From NCBI GenBank assembly GCA_029844215.1, contig CM056736.1, positions 24,613,501 to 24,677,500 on the forward strand: a stretch of 64,000 bases of DNA, written 5' to 3'. A program made the position numbers and the translations under genes. Every line of letters starts with the position of its first letter. The stretch's first letter is position 1. This document shows positions 43,431 to 55,880 of this stretch, piece after piece. The notes below the pieces were generated by a model. That model searched no databases. It had not been told where the DNA came from and was given only the letters and a program-made list of their open reading frames with translations. This DNA is from Przewalskia tangutica (Eukaryota; Streptophyta; Magnoliopsida; Solanales; Solanaceae).

Positions 43431-45890
43431 GCTTAATCCTGAAAGCGGTCTACAGCCGTATCTAGGTAGTCTTGATTATCGGTGTATCGCGCACCACATC
43501 TATAATCGTGAGGCTACAGGATATTTAGGATTGGTTTCATTCTTCTCACTCGAGATCGTGCGATAGAGCCGTGTTGTTAGTGGTCGTCTCCCTAACGAGT
43601 TACGTTGATTGCAGCTATGAGAAAGGCAGCAGTGACCCAGGCAGGATTATGTGGATTGCGTCTCCAGGTTGTTTGTAATTGTTGTATAGTTGGTATAATG
43701 ACGTACGACTATACTGCATTTATATAAGTGGTCATATATGGGTCGCTTAGAATGATTTTAGATTACCGTGAATCGTAAGGGCTAATTAGATACCGGGAAG
43801 GTATGAAACGGTTTAATAAACTCTCATCAAGGTTTTACGTACTGATTTGAGATAATTAGGAGATGATGAGTTGTCTGAGAAGGTAATAGACCCTTAAGAA
43901 GTTTAATTAAGGGACCTAATGGGAGACTATGGTTGTATAATTAGATACGTGGTATGATTAAGAGGATATTATTGTTGTGATCAGTGTTTGGTAAGTAATT
44001 TTTGTTGTGATCAAGACTACAAGACTCTGCTATTATGAGAAGTAAGTGTACCCGTTTATGGCGTGGGATCAGTTAATAGTAGTCCCGCAACGTGACAGGG
44101 TCACGAGGGTACAAGCCCGAGTCTAATTAATCGTTTTACGAGTTCGCAGACGTATTCCACCGGAACCAGGTTGTGAGCACCGGAAATGGCCTTATATTGT
44201 TTAACTTAGTAACTCCAAGATCGAAGGCCAGCTTTATTATGAAAGTTAAGCACGTAGCTAGAATAAGTTTGGAAGTACGGAAAAGAGTACGACCGTAAGG
44301 AAGTGAGCAACCAAGTGTGAAAGAAATGGCTAATCCATGAGAACCTTTATGAGATAACTACACCCGAGTGTTGGGTGGTAGCCGAGCGGGCGAGATAATA
44401 ATTGTCGATAACGATACGATCGCCGGACCTAGCAGTTATGACAGACGTTGAGGTCATTATGCACGCTACTTGGCCTCTTGTTATGCCAACGTGGACTACG
44501 TAAGAGAGATTGATTCAGCATCGCTTTCCTGCAGTTTGCCATCGAGTGGAGAGGAAGAAGTGGTAGTAACTGAATTATCCTTCCTTCTTGGCATCATTGT
44601 TTTAATAAGTCTGTGACTTGTTCATCGAGGAAATTGACGCAGAAAGTAAGTAATACTTGAATTTGAAGGAATTTATGTTAAGTGCCCTCGAGGTACTTGG
44701 AGTTGGTTCGTGTGGCGGTCGTACCACGACCTTCCGGATAATTTCAAGGAAATGTGCAAGGCAAGAATAAAATAAGTACGGGCGCTGCCGGCAGAAAGCT
44801 GAGGGCATCTCTGGTAGGTTTTGAAAATCTACATGATTTTAAGGCGGTGCGTAATGATTAGATATTTACAGGACCACGAGAAGACCTGGTGATTAGGGTT
44901 GTGACTCCAAGGAAAGTTTATTGAATAAGATAAGTTCTCTCCCCTACATAAAGGATAGTCTTACGTATTATGGGGTTATGGGTACCCATGTCGTTAGACG
45001 AAGGATGGGAGACTGGTAAGGTCTTCGGTATCGTCATGCCATAAGTTACAATTTTAGATAATCGTGGGAAAGGTATTGGGTTGGGGAACTTTAGAACGAC
45101 GTTACGAAATGGTCGAGGAAGTGTCATAAGGATAAAAATGCAGACAGTACGCATGTATGAAACTGTATGATCATGGATCAAGATAGAAATACTTTTGTTA
45201 ATAATAAGCATAAGATAAGGTCATGACCAGAATGATAAAAGAGAATACGACTATGGTTATGTAAGTTGCACGAGATACAATTACCCCGAACTAGTGTAAG
45301 ACCATTAGTAAATAATGGGCAGTAAGAACATCTCGAGGGAAGGTGGTAGCAGCGGCACTGACAAAAAAAAAGGATAGTAAGAAAATACGGAGGGGTAAGG
45401 GACCCCAGGACAACTTGAAATAACTTATAAAGGAAAGACGAGTAGACACTCGAATGATAAGAAATCTTGACAAGTCATTGGATTATGTAATACCGTGAAT
45501 TGAGGTTGAACACCGGACTATAAGCTCTACGAGCTGGGAGAGAATAATAGGATTACTACTTGACGAGATCAAAGAGGTCTCCCCCTAAATTGTGATTGGC
45601 AGAAAGTCTTAGCCATGCGGCAAGCAAAGGAATCAGATCTAAGTATAGTAACCAAGTTTGGTTGCAACAGAGAAAGGGAAACAGAACCATAATCGAGATT
45701 AAGGATGCCCAATATTTCGCAAGTACAAGAAAGACTTCCGTTATTGGAAGAGAAGTTGACCACGACATAGCTTCTAACCCCTCTTGAGACTAGAGGTTAG
45801 GGTATTATTGTAACACGTCATGGGTGTTAGGTCAGCCGACGCAACACGATAAGGTTAGAGTTTATGTTTTCCGGTTAGGGAAGCAAGAAA
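43431..45890 (+). other. Element D internal region without recognisable gag or RT
   Basis: About 2.5 kb in which I find no capsid motif, zinc knuckle, protease or YxDD RT motif in any frame; ORFs are at most 97 aa. About 44045-44300 is the block shared with A, B and E (ggtcacgagggt...ttacgagttcgcagacgta; tagtaactccaa; gctagaataagtttggaagt). In A and B that block lies after gag, so gag was probably deleted here. The following 1.6 kb is either a decayed RT region or unrelated sequence. Confidence 0.45.
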
Positions 45891-46330
45891 GGAATTACGT
45901 TACTCACGATTTAGAGTCGGGCGCAGCTTAATCGTACGCAAGATTTGGAGGCAATTCCTTATATAGATTTCATGTGATATTTACGCACCACAAGAAACTC
46001 GTATATCTTCGCATCGAGGCGGTGAATTTGCGGCGCAGACGGTGGTTAGGGTTACTCAAGGATTGTGATATTGATATCCTATACCACCCGTGAAAGGCCA
46101 ATGTAAGGCAGACGCCAGTTGCAGATCGACGGGTAATCCGCCGTGCGGCGGGGAAGGCGGCATGGTCCGCGTGAGTTACATCGCCTAGCGAGCCTCGTGG
46201 TTCGATTGGTTGATTCTGATAGTGATGGAATTCGGGTTCGAGGTTGCCGAGTCTTCCATCGCCGGCGAGCGAAGAGGCGACAGATGAGGATCCGATTATG
46301 GTGCAGATCGAGTTACGCTTGGGAGAGAAG
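45891..46330 (+). pseudogene. Element D RNase H remnant
   Basis: Frameshifted phrases follow Ty3/gypsy RNase H order: THDLE (45903), KIWRQF (45938), CDIxxxHKxL-like (about 45975), LRRRRWLGLLKDCDIDILYHP (46029-46091) and KANV. The 'RRWLELLKDYDIDILYHPGKANVVADALSR' region is characteristic of chromovirus pol in nightshades. Stops and frameshifts interrupt it, and the RT expected on its 5' side is not seen. Confidence 0.7.
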
Positions 46331-46900
46331 AGTCTATTCGAGGTAAGACACGGGTGCTAAGATTTGAGGGCAGGTTGTGTGTTCCCGAGGTGACAGGACT
46401 TCGTCAGCAGATTCTGGGGGAGGCACACAGTGCTCGTTATTCTATTCATCCGGGGTCGACTAAGATGTACCATGACCTCAGATGTGTGTATTGGTGGGGC
46501 GGCTTGAAGAGGGACGTGGCAGGTTTTGTTGCACCGTGTCCTATTTGTCAATAGGTTAAGGTTGAGCACCAGAAGCCCGGTGGGCTGTTACAGGCTATTG
46601 ATATTCCGACTTGGAAGTGAGAGGTGGTAAATATGGATTTTATTACAGGGTTACCTTCCACCGTATAAGCATGATTCCATTTGGGTTATCGTCGACAGTC
46701 GATTTAAATCACCACTTTATTCCAAATGACGACTTTTTCTACGAGGATTATGCTAGATTGTATATCGTGGAGATTGTGAGACCGCACGGAGTTCCTATAT
46801 CGATTATTTCGCATGGAGAGCCATTTACAAAATTTCCGGAGGTCTTTCCGGCGGATTAGTGGACGCAGTGAGTCTCGATTTACGCTCATCCTCGATCGAC
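46331..46900 (+). pseudogene. Element D integrase, zinc finger and core
   Basis: An open 66-codon piece (46354-46554) carries VLRFEGRLCVPEVTGLRQQI, then EAHSARYSIHPGSTKMYHDL, RDVAGFVAPCPICQ: an H-H-C-C (HHCC) integrase zinc finger. Then VEHQKPGGLLQAIDIPTW (46561 on) and VVNMDFITGLPST, holding the first catalytic Asp. Frameshifts follow. EDYARLYIVEIVRPHGVPIS leads to IISHGEPFT, where the second catalytic Asp of the usual SDRG is replaced. It would have integrated cDNA into the host chromosome and is clearly inactive as read. Confidence 0.88.
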
Positions 46901-47620
46901 GACAAAGCCGAGCGCACTATCCAGAGACTTGAGGATATGCCGCGGCTTGTGTTATTGATTTCAAGCGGTAGCCGAGGATCATTTACCTCAGGAGTTTGCT
47001 TATAACAACGGCTACCATTCTAGCATTCGACGGCGCCATGAGGCCTTATACGGAGGAAGTGTAGTCACCGATAGTTGGTTTGAGGTGGGAGAAGTTCGCT
47101 AGTCGGGCCGGACTTGGTACAAGAGCGATGGATAAGGTGAAACTTATCCAGGAGCGGTTATTGTCACCGAGTCGCATGAAGTCGTATGCGGATCATCGGC
47201 CGACACTGGAGTTTGAGGTAGATGATTGGGTCTTCTCAAGATATCACCCACGGCGGTGTGATGAGATTTGGGAAGAAGGGAAACAGCCCAAGGTACATTG
47301 GGCCTTATCAGATTATCCGTAAGATAGGCAAGGTTGCCTATGAGTTAGATCTGCCGTCCGATTTGGAGGCGGTACATCCAGTTTCCCATGTGTCGATGTT
47401 GCGGAAAGGTATTGGAGAGTCCCATAGCGATACTCGATCATCAGGTTAGGAGACTTCGGATAAAGGATATGGCTTCCGTCAAGGTCTTATGGCGGAACGA
47501 GAACAGGGAAGAGATGACGTGGGAAACGGAGGAGGATATGATGAAGAAATATCCTCACTTATTCCCTACACCTCCAGGTAACCCACTTTCCTGCTTGTTA
47601 GTTTTGGTTTAGCAATTGTG
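46901..47620 (+). pseudogene. Element D integrase C-terminus and chromodomain-like tail
   Basis: Recognisable pieces in several frames: AERTIQRLEDM (46909, near the third catalytic residue), MDKVKLIQERLLSPS (47128), LEFEVDDWVF (47209), GVMRFGKKGN (47252), YIGPYQIIRKIGKVAYELDL then AVHPVSHVSMLRK, and VRRLRIKDMASVKVLWRNEN then EMTWETEEDMMKKYPHLF. The last part fits the chromodomain at the end of chromovirus integrases, which steers insertion toward heterochromatin. The reading frame changes at least four times. Confidence 0.85.
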
Positions 47621-47740
47621 CTTAAGTATTGTTGTGGTCGTGGGGAGCGTCTTTATTTGCAAAAGAGTAGTTGAGAGCGTCACGCCGATTTGTGATTCGA
47701 GTAAGTGGCGAACATTCGGATGAATGTTTCTAGGGGAGAA

Positions 47741-50359
47741 TGTTATACCCCGTGGTTCGACCGCGCCAGAGTCGCGCCGCGCGCTGCAGGCAGGCGCGCG
47801 CGCGGCGCGTGATTGTAGGCCGCGCGCCAGAGACGGCGCCAAGATCCGGCGGTCGCCGAAGTTTGGCCAGCGCCGGAAGCAGGGGCGCGCGGAAAGTCCT
47901 AAGGCGCGCAGAGTTTGTGCCGCGCTGATCGCAGGCAGCGCGCGCCGAGGCGGGATTCGCGAGTTAGTGGACATTTCGCACTATTTTGTTTTAAAAGAGG
48001 CTGGGGTGACATGTGTCCCCATCCGAAATGTCAGATGCTTATATTGACCAAGTCTTGAAGACTTGGTCATCTTTTCATCTTTCATCTCTCTCTCTCTCTC
48101 TCTCTCTAAGATAAAAAACTCTTCCTTCTCTCTAGAAAATCAAGAGAAACCTCAAGCTTAAGGAAAATCTGAAAAGGGTGTTAAGAAGGAAAGTTAATCA
48201 GTTCATGAGGTTGTTGTGGTGGTATTCTTGAAAAGGAGGCTAGCAAATTGTTGGAATAATTTTGGCTAAAGCTCCAAAGGTAACATTTCTTCTCTTGTAG
48301 CTAGTTATTGGTGTTGCATGTGAAGAATAAGGAATTTGTAGTGGTAAAGAATGCTCTTAGAATCATTGCATGTAAGAAAAATGGTTTGGATATGAAGGAT
48401 TGGTTAAAGAGATATTATGAGCATGTTGTAGTCTACAAACCACTTTAGAATTGTTAAGTATATTGTTTTACCTATTGGGGCAGAATTTTACACACCTAAG
48501 ATTGGTTGTGTAATCCCCTTTGAAATGTTGGATTGTTGGGCCTTAAATGTGGCGTTTGGTTATTAAATTCGGCCTTGAAAAAGGTGGCAAAGTATGTAGA
48601 AACAAAGGAAATGCTGCCCAATTTTCCTTAGGAATTAGTAACTTGAATTTGGAATTTCTACATTGAAATTAGGGGTTAATAAACGTATTATGGTCATTAT
48701 AGGTTGACATATTACGCGGTATTTGGACTTAGCAAGGGGATTAACCAAGAGGTATGTGGAACTTTCCTATCTCTTGAGCATGAATAGTTGTACTCCATGT
48801 AGTACGGCAGACGACAAGATTTGATATCTTTCACTTGTTTTAAAGATATTGGTACTTGTTTCATTTTAAAAGTATAAGTCCTGGATTTAGGGAAAATGTA
48901 TTTGACAAAGGAATAACGCTAATATAATGACTTTATGGGAAGTTGGTTATATTAGTTTTGAAAGGTTCATTAAAGAAAGGTTTACCCTAATTAAAACAAG
49001 TACGGGTAAAGGATTTGAAACTAAGAAAGGTGAATTGATTTTTAGGCATTGGTTGCCTAAGGTTTAAAAGGAAGTGAAGTCACTTGATTTAGAAGCCTAT
49101 TATTTTTCTAAAAGGAAATGTGACTCGTTTTGAAAGGAAATCGTAAATTGATACTATGGTGATTAGTATCTTGGAATTTTTGGTATAAAAGAGTTATTTC
49201 TTAAAAGTTAAGTACATGGTACTTGGGTTGAATTCTGATTTTCTATTAAAAGACATGTTAGTGCCTTAGGTATACTAAAATGAGAGGATATATTAATAAT
49301 GTAATAAAGTTGTTAGGATTTCTTAACTTGCTTATGTTATGTTGTGAAGGCTTATGCTGCGGATACGATAGGTAGTGCTTATGTTATGATAGGCCGGTAG
49401 TGCTTATGTTGTGATATGATAGGCCGGTAGTGCTTATGTTATGATATGATAGGCCGGTAGTGCTTATGTTATGTATAATAGCCGGATGAGCTATGTTATA
49501 TATTTATATTATTACTGGTAAACCCCGGTTATTATTTATGTCATGGATTTGCTACCCATGACGCGAGCGCGCTTGCACTCACGCGATCCCACACGTGATC
49601 CACGCGGGTGAAATAGTCCCACGCGAGTACGGCGACGGTACTCACGCGGGTCCACAGATCCATGCGGGTGAAATAGTCTCACGGGTGAAATAGTCCCACG
49701 ACGAGGCGGATGACCTCACGCTGGTCCACAGACCCACGCGGGTGAAATAGTCCCAGGAGTAGGATTACTTAATGATACTACGGGCGAGGTACCCTGTTTT
49801 GATCGTGAGCCTCCTATTTTTATGCTATAAAATTTATACTTGTTACTCTCATTGTTAGTAAGACACAGTGCAACATAATTTGATTTTTATCTAATTTTCA
49901 GTGTATTTTGGACTTGTGATTTTACTACAGTATTTTCCAGTTTTACATACTTGGTACGTTGTGTACTGACCTCCTTCGGGGGGCTGCGTTTATGCCGCAG
50001 GTTGAGGTTCATAGCTTGCTGATCCGCACTCTTAGGATCACGGTTCGGTTCTCGGAAGGCTCCATTTCTCCGGAGGCCTCGTCTTTTGGTACTGCCTCGA
50101 GGTTGTAGACTTTGTACATTCAGGGTATGGCGGGCCCCGTCCGTCATAGTGTTATACCTTCTTAGAGGCTTGTAGTCCCGCCATGAATTGGTAAGGATGT
50201 AACTGCTCGCTTTATTATATTTATAGGTAGCCACTTTGGGTTAGCCTATTTTATATTCTTATATGGTTCTTGTTTTGTGAGTTTATTTCCACTGGTTTTC
50301 TCGATGTTGTATCACAGGTGCCCGGTAAGGCATCGCCACGATCCAGGTCGGTCGTGACA
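47741..50359 (+). mobile_element. Element D 3' LTR
   Basis: 2,619 bp from tgttataccccgtggttcga to gtcgtgaca. It follows the polypurine tract taggggagaa (47731-47740). It contains a GC-rich opening block (47760-47960), the palindrome and CT tract (48046-48108) and the 30-bp array (49325-49470). It is followed by element A gag sequence from 50360, completing the D insertion. Confidence 0.92.
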
Positions 50360-51308
50360 CTGCATTCCCGGTTGTAAAACCCCACCGAAAATCGTGGAGA
50401 GCACTCGGCCGGCAAATGTAGACCTAGCTCCGCCGAGGTTGTCCGCTAAAATTACCTCAAACCTCGCTGCCCCGACCTTTGCATTTGGCCTCTCGGCTGG
50501 TCCTCTCTCTCTCGCTCTTCAATTCTCGTGTATGCTCGCATCTCCGAAATATCCATACATGTCCGCGGCCACTCCTGTACGCAGAACCATCTGGCCGTTC
50601 AGCCCCATCACATAACGATGAACTCTATCAGCCATGTCAGCCACAATAGTGAGTGCATACCTAGACAGTGGGTCAAACTCTAGGTTATACTCTCTAATGG
50701 TCCTTCCATTCTGTCTCAACGTCAAGAACATATCCACACGGGCTCTCCTCATCTCAGGAGGCAAAAAGTGATCCAGGAAGGCCTCTGTGAACTCGTCCCA
50801 ACCAGCTAGAGGAGAACCCACGCCCCTAGACAGTTCCCACGACTCAAACCAGTTCACTGCAATATCGCGTAACCGGTAAGAAGCTAGCACAACTGACTCG
50901 GTCTCCGAGGCCCTAAGTACCTACATAGTCCGTTGCATCTGCCGAACGAACTCGTGAGGATCATTCTCAGATCTCGAACCATAGAACTCGGGTGGATTAC
51001 AACCTGAAAATCCTAATTCTCAAACTGCTCAGTGGTTAGCTACCGCTCGCTCGGCGTTGCGCTCGCCACTACGCCGTCAATAACTGACCGCTCTCCATAA
51101 TCTCGATACTCGCTTCTAGCCGCGGATCGAGGCTCGTATCGGAACTCCCGAGTCGCGATCGCTTCGCCTCTAATACCGCCGGTAATCAACTTCACCGCCG
51201 CCACCCTCAGCGTAGTCCGGGCTCAGTCCTAGTAACCCTTTGTGTCCTACTAGCAGCTCCTACTGTTGTTTTGCCCTTCTGTGCCCTGGTCGCCTTCCGT
51301 GGAGGCAT
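50360..51308 (-). pseudogene. Element A gag, N-terminal and capsid part
   Basis: The start is at ATG 51308 (MPPRKATRAQKGKTTVGAAS), 190 bp from the PBS. The 123-aa frame 50890-50519 is a clear gag capsid domain: YRLRDIAVNWFESW, WDEFTEAFLDHFLP, EMRRARVDMFLTLRQNGRTI, REYNLEFDPLSRYA and DRVHRYVMGL, typical of Del/Tekay-type gag. The linker that follows is cut at 50360 by element D. The zinc knuckle belonging to it lies at 18980-19180, on the other side of D. Confidence 0.85.
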
Positions 51309-51497
51309 AACTGATACATAAGAATATGTCAGAGAGGGTTCAACCTAATAAGAAACTCTACTGCACGATCTCATAGTGAGAAGAATGGAAACCAATCCTA
51401 AATGTCCTGCAGCCTCTTGGTTATAGATGTGGTGCACAACACACCGATAACCAAGACTCTACTGAACACCTCTGTAGACACTTTCCGAGGACTAACC

Positions 51498-51508
51498 GCT
51501 CGATACCA
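51498..51508 (-). promoter_or_regulatory. Element A primer-binding site
   Basis: Plus-strand gctcgatacca (minus strand tggtatcgagc) lies 4 bases outside the LTR start at 51513. It carries the same one-base difference from the expected initiator-Met site as in B, D and E. It proves that 51513-63411 is the 5' LTR of a minus-strand element. Confidence 0.75.
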
Positions 51509-51512
51509 CTTT

Positions 51513-52016
51513 TGTCACTACCCAGTGGGCTCATGACTGGTGCCCTACCTGGGCACCCTTACAGGTATACATCAGAGATAATCAGCGGAACATACATAAA
51601 ACTCATAACGTAAATCAACAAGAAATAAACAACATGTTAGCCTATAAGACTACCTCCCTGGATATATATATATGCATAGCCAAAAGCAGTTACATTCTTT
51701 TTCTTTACAAATCGACCCACAAGATATGACTCATGCACTTCAAGAGTTTTGATAATTCATCGCGTGACGACAGGTCTTCGCCATACCCACGAATGTACAT
51801 AAATCACAACGTCGTGAAATCGTACTAAAAGACAAGCCTCCGAGAAATGGAGCTTTCAAGAATCGATCGGTGATCCTAAGAACGAGGATCGCAACTGCTT
51901 ACCACTACCTACGTGATGAACGCAACCCCGGCGGAGTCAAGATAACAAAAATGCAGTATGGAACGAAAATAAGGTACAATAAACAATCACGATCAGATGA
52001 AAGAACGACAGGCAAG
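51513..52016 (-). mobile_element. Element A 5' LTR, segment 1 of 2
   Basis: Starts tgtcactacccagtgggc, collinear with 14664 onward (ctggtgccctacctggtcac and after). It stops at the target 5-mer gcaag (52012-52016). Compared with 14664-15170 it shows many small losses at CTG/CAG/CCGG words, whereas segment 2 matches its partner closely. Confidence 0.88.
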
Positions 52017-55000
52017 TGTAACGCCGAACCCGGCTCGCATCGTGCCTTACCCCGCACCCTAGTGATACAACATCGAGAAAACCAGGAAAATAAAACATGA
52101 ATCATGAAACAAGAGATATAATAAATAAACAGCAACCAAAACGCTTGCTTTCAGATATACATAAAACCCGAATGCTTTAATCCTTTTACAACTCGCCCAC
52201 AAAGCATGCACTTAAGATTTACAACAACTATGATGGACAGGCCCGCCATACCCCGAATGTACAAGAACCTACAACTCGTGGAACACATACCAAAAGACGA
52301 GCTCTCGAGAAACGGAGCTTCCCAACACGCCAACGTGATCCTATAAGCGGATCGGATCGATGTACCTTTACTCGCAGATGAACGCACTTCGAAGGCGGGG
52401 TCAAGACAACAGTACTAAGTATGTGAAATCAGAAACACCGTAAATGAAATCATAATAGTCTATATAAAGCGAGACATGTATGATAACCAAACTACGATCA
52501 CAACATAAAAGCCATGTCAAGTCGTGACTCACGCCTCAAAGTCATCCCTACGCCTGGAACTCCTTCCTCACCGCCGATCTAGGTATGAATCATGTGATAC
52601 GATATCGTCTCGCCCATCTTATGGACCCAATATAGAAACGTGTGGAATACATTCGGATGAACCAGAGTCAAGTGAATACATTCTGGATGAACCGAGTCAG
52701 TGAGATACATTCTCGTGAACCTAATCAAGTGAAATACATTCTGATGAACCAGTAATCAAGTGAGATACATTCTGATGAACCCAATCAAGTGAAATACATT
52801 CCTGATGAACCGTGTAATCAAGTGAGATACATTCGGATGAACCAGAATCAAGTGAAATACATTCCTGGATGAACCGTGAATCAAGTGAGATACATTCGGA
52901 TTTAACCTAAGAGTCGAGTGAACACAGATTTGCACAACAAGGCTATCACACGTAACATGGTCAAGTTTCATAACAACAAGCATAAGCAAGTTACACACAA
53001 CTCAAGGTACTTCCATTTTATGTCAAAGTCCGGGTTTTTAACCCTAAAGTACTACATACGTTAAGTCCTTTTAAAAGAGATACATTCCTTTTATAAAAGT
53101 CACCCGATACCCGTAGTATAAAACTAGAGTGATTCACATTATTAAGTAAACTAACACTTTCTTTTAAACTCAAGTACCAACATTCTTTCCTAAAGTTCGG
53201 TTTGCCTAATTATAAATGCTCAAGTTTCATTTTTAGAAAAGGTTTCGTAGTTCGTAGTTTTAACTTTAAAACATAATTCTCCTTTAAACGCTTTTGAGAA
53301 ACATATGTCTTATATGTGAGTAGGTTATTCTTGTTTATAATCAATCTTATTAAGCCATGATCTAGGAAATGTAATATCATTTTGTCTCATCTTAGCTTCT
53401 ATGCGGATGGAGGTTTCATCGGGTTTTAATACTTCTTAGTCAATACATTTTCCTCGTTATTAACGCCGCAGTGGTTTGTCGACACGCATTCCGATTTCGA
53501 AATCAAGAAACATTCTTAAGCCGTTATACCTAACTTCCCATAAAGCTAGTATAACTCTTAAGCTTTCAAAACCCAAGTAATACTCATTCTTTCAAACGAT
53601 TCATAAATCTCTTGAAATACTTCAAGTTCTTTATTAACACATATCAAGCCGCTTATTATTTAAATCGCCACCTTTTAAAACCACAAAGTATTTGCTTATC
53701 CACATAAAGCTATTATAACCGACTTCCCATAAAGCCGTTATAACACTTTATGTTTTAAACCAATCAAATACATTTAGCACACGACGCCTACCGCACTACA
53801 TAGTTCACACATATCACGCTAGAAGAGATAGGAAGAGGTTCACATACCTCGCGACGATTATCGCATAATAAGCAAAAGCTCCAAGTACTACAACCTTGCT
53901 AGCCCTTTCCACTCCTCGAGTAGAATACGCTACTCTTAGTACTTTCACCTATAAAGGCCACAAACGTCTATTTAAATCTTAAACACAAGTTCCCATCTTC
54001 TACGTAAAATTGGAAGACTCCTCCCAACAACAGAAATCTCCTCCTCTATCGAGGCCGGCTACCAAGCCAACCAGTGGGGTTTTATACGCCTAACCTGGCG
54101 TACAATTTCTACTACACAACCACTACACAAGTCTCATCAGAATACACCCATGTAGTTACTGTCGATTCTTTCTTTAAATTCAGCTTAAGTCAAAAGACAT
54201 TGCCAAGAAGATTAAACTTAATTCTATATATAGTATACTTCAACTATATAATACAACAACATGTAATTTCCAATTACAAAAGGGGACAAGATTATTTACC
54301 TCGATAAGCCCAAAATTATCCGAGATAAAAGTCGATCCCGAGCAAGGTTTAGCTCCCACTCCGCGCTCCAAACAACCCTTAGAAGTTCTAACCAACTTCT
54401 ACTTAAATACTTCAACCAACTATGAAGATTTCCTTAGGGTTTTGGTTTGAGACTTAAAGGACAAAAGGTAGTATTTCCTGCTCTACGATAGAGGTAACTT
54501 GGAATACTACAAGATACGAGGCCAAGGTATTTTGGGCATTATAACAATACTTGGAGAGTATTTCAATACCACGAGGGGTACCTCACTAAAACACTCCAAG
54601 ATGGGGTTCTCGCCAAAGGGCCTTGACAGGAGGGGAACTCTCGGCCACTAGGCCACCCAAAGGGGGAGGAGGCTTGGGACGAGAGCAACAAGAGGAGAGG
54701 AGGGATTGCAAGACTTAGAACACATTTGGTTGATGAAGTCTTCAACGAAGGGATGGTATTTATAGGGAAGCGAGGCCAACCAACGGACAAGATCAAGCCA
54801 TGTGCAAGGCAAGTGTAAGGCCTTGATCAAGCCAAGTGCACCCTAACCCCTACTCCACAAAACATGGCCCAAACAATGCACAAAACAAGGCCAAAACAAG
54901 GCACAAAACAAGGCACCAATAAGGCACAAAACGCGAGCCAATCGGCCATCAACTGCTCCACCTTGAGGGTGACAAGTGTCACCTCCCGCTGGTCCAAAAT

Positions 55001-55188
55001 GTTTCGCCTCTCGGAAAAATCCGCAAAAATAGTAAATGACATAGCCGGAATTTTCCCAACGTAAGTCAGGAAACGCTTCGGCCGAAAACGACTCAAATCG
55101 CACCGTGCCCAAAATTGATCTAGCCAATTCTTAAGGCAAAATTTAATACGCACGCCTCACGCATATACTCGAAAATACGGGTATAACA
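52017..55188 (-). mobile_element. Element B 3' LTR
   Basis: Bounded by tgtaacgccgaacccgg and gggtataaca, next to the polypurine tract at 55189. It contains a 30-33-bp array (about 52640-52920) and a minus-strand TATA box (plus-strand tatttata, 54757-54764; the matching box is at 60085-60092 in the 5' LTR). No genes; the minus-strand 77- and 108-aa ORFs near 54563-55153 are LTR sequence. Confidence 0.9.
52640..52920. repeat. 30-33-bp array in element B 3' LTR
   Basis: About nine copies of a unit with tcaagtgaaatacattc followed by tggatgaacccagtaa. Between copies, differences concentrate at the two words cctgg/ctgg (seen as ctgg, cgg, ctg, cctgg, cctg, ctcg) and ccag (seen as cagag, cgag, ctaat, cagtaat, cgtgtaat), while the rest of the unit is nearly invariant. 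The partner array in the 5' LTR is at about 57985-58250. Confidence 0.85.
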
Positions 55189-55880
55189 TTCTCCTCTTAG
55201 AAACATTCGCCCCAATGTTCCTTCTAAGGCGGATAAAGATGAAGTTCTTCTAACAAGTTTCCACCGCCACACATGGCCACAAACATAACACACGTTCTCT
55301 TCCTTCCAAATTACTCGTGCCTCCTCGATCACTTGAACTCTTCTAGTATACTCACCATACTCCAGCCATCGCTTAGTTTCCAAAACTTTGGAGTCACCAC
55401 CTCCAAACTTGGTCATCTACTAGCCTCAATCTTCCTTAAGGCCATTCCCGCCTTCACGATCCGTCAGTCGAACATATCCACGAACTCATACGACGGTTAC
55501 CAAAACTGGGCCTAGCTCCTCGTGACCCTACCACCGGCGGACCACCCAGAACCGACCCCACCCCAAACCGGTTACTGGTTGACCCAAATGGTCCTCAACC
55601 CGACCCCAATCGCGCAAACTCTTGTTCCGATCCCAACAATCTTACTATCTACACATGAAAGCTACCACTTTCATTTACCCAACCTGTGGACTTATCACAC
55701 AATACTTTCTAGGCATAAATGCACTACAAGGATCACTGCAAAAATCTTGTACCCAAGACGGCCTTTACATCTAAGGTCTCAACTGTAATATTCTAAGGTT
55801 CATCATTCCTCACCCTGTGCTTACCCTTTCTCCCAACCAGTTCAAATCACATTTTAGCACAAAGCTATCCTAACATAACA
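55189..55880 (-). mobile_element. Element B internal region after gag, non-coding
   Basis: The polypurine tract (plus-strand ttctcctctta) is followed by about 690 bp with no pol. About 55330-55620 is the block shared with A, D and E. The 98-aa minus-strand ORF 55416-55120 (begins MTKFGGGDSKVLETKRW) spans part of this block and runs into the LTR; it matches no family I know and is not conserved as a frame in A or D. Confidence 0.55.

Noticed and set aside
55120..55416. 98-aa minus-strand ORF as an accessory gene of element B
   Set aside because: The homologous blocks in elements A and D do not keep this frame, and the ORF runs from the internal region into the LTR.
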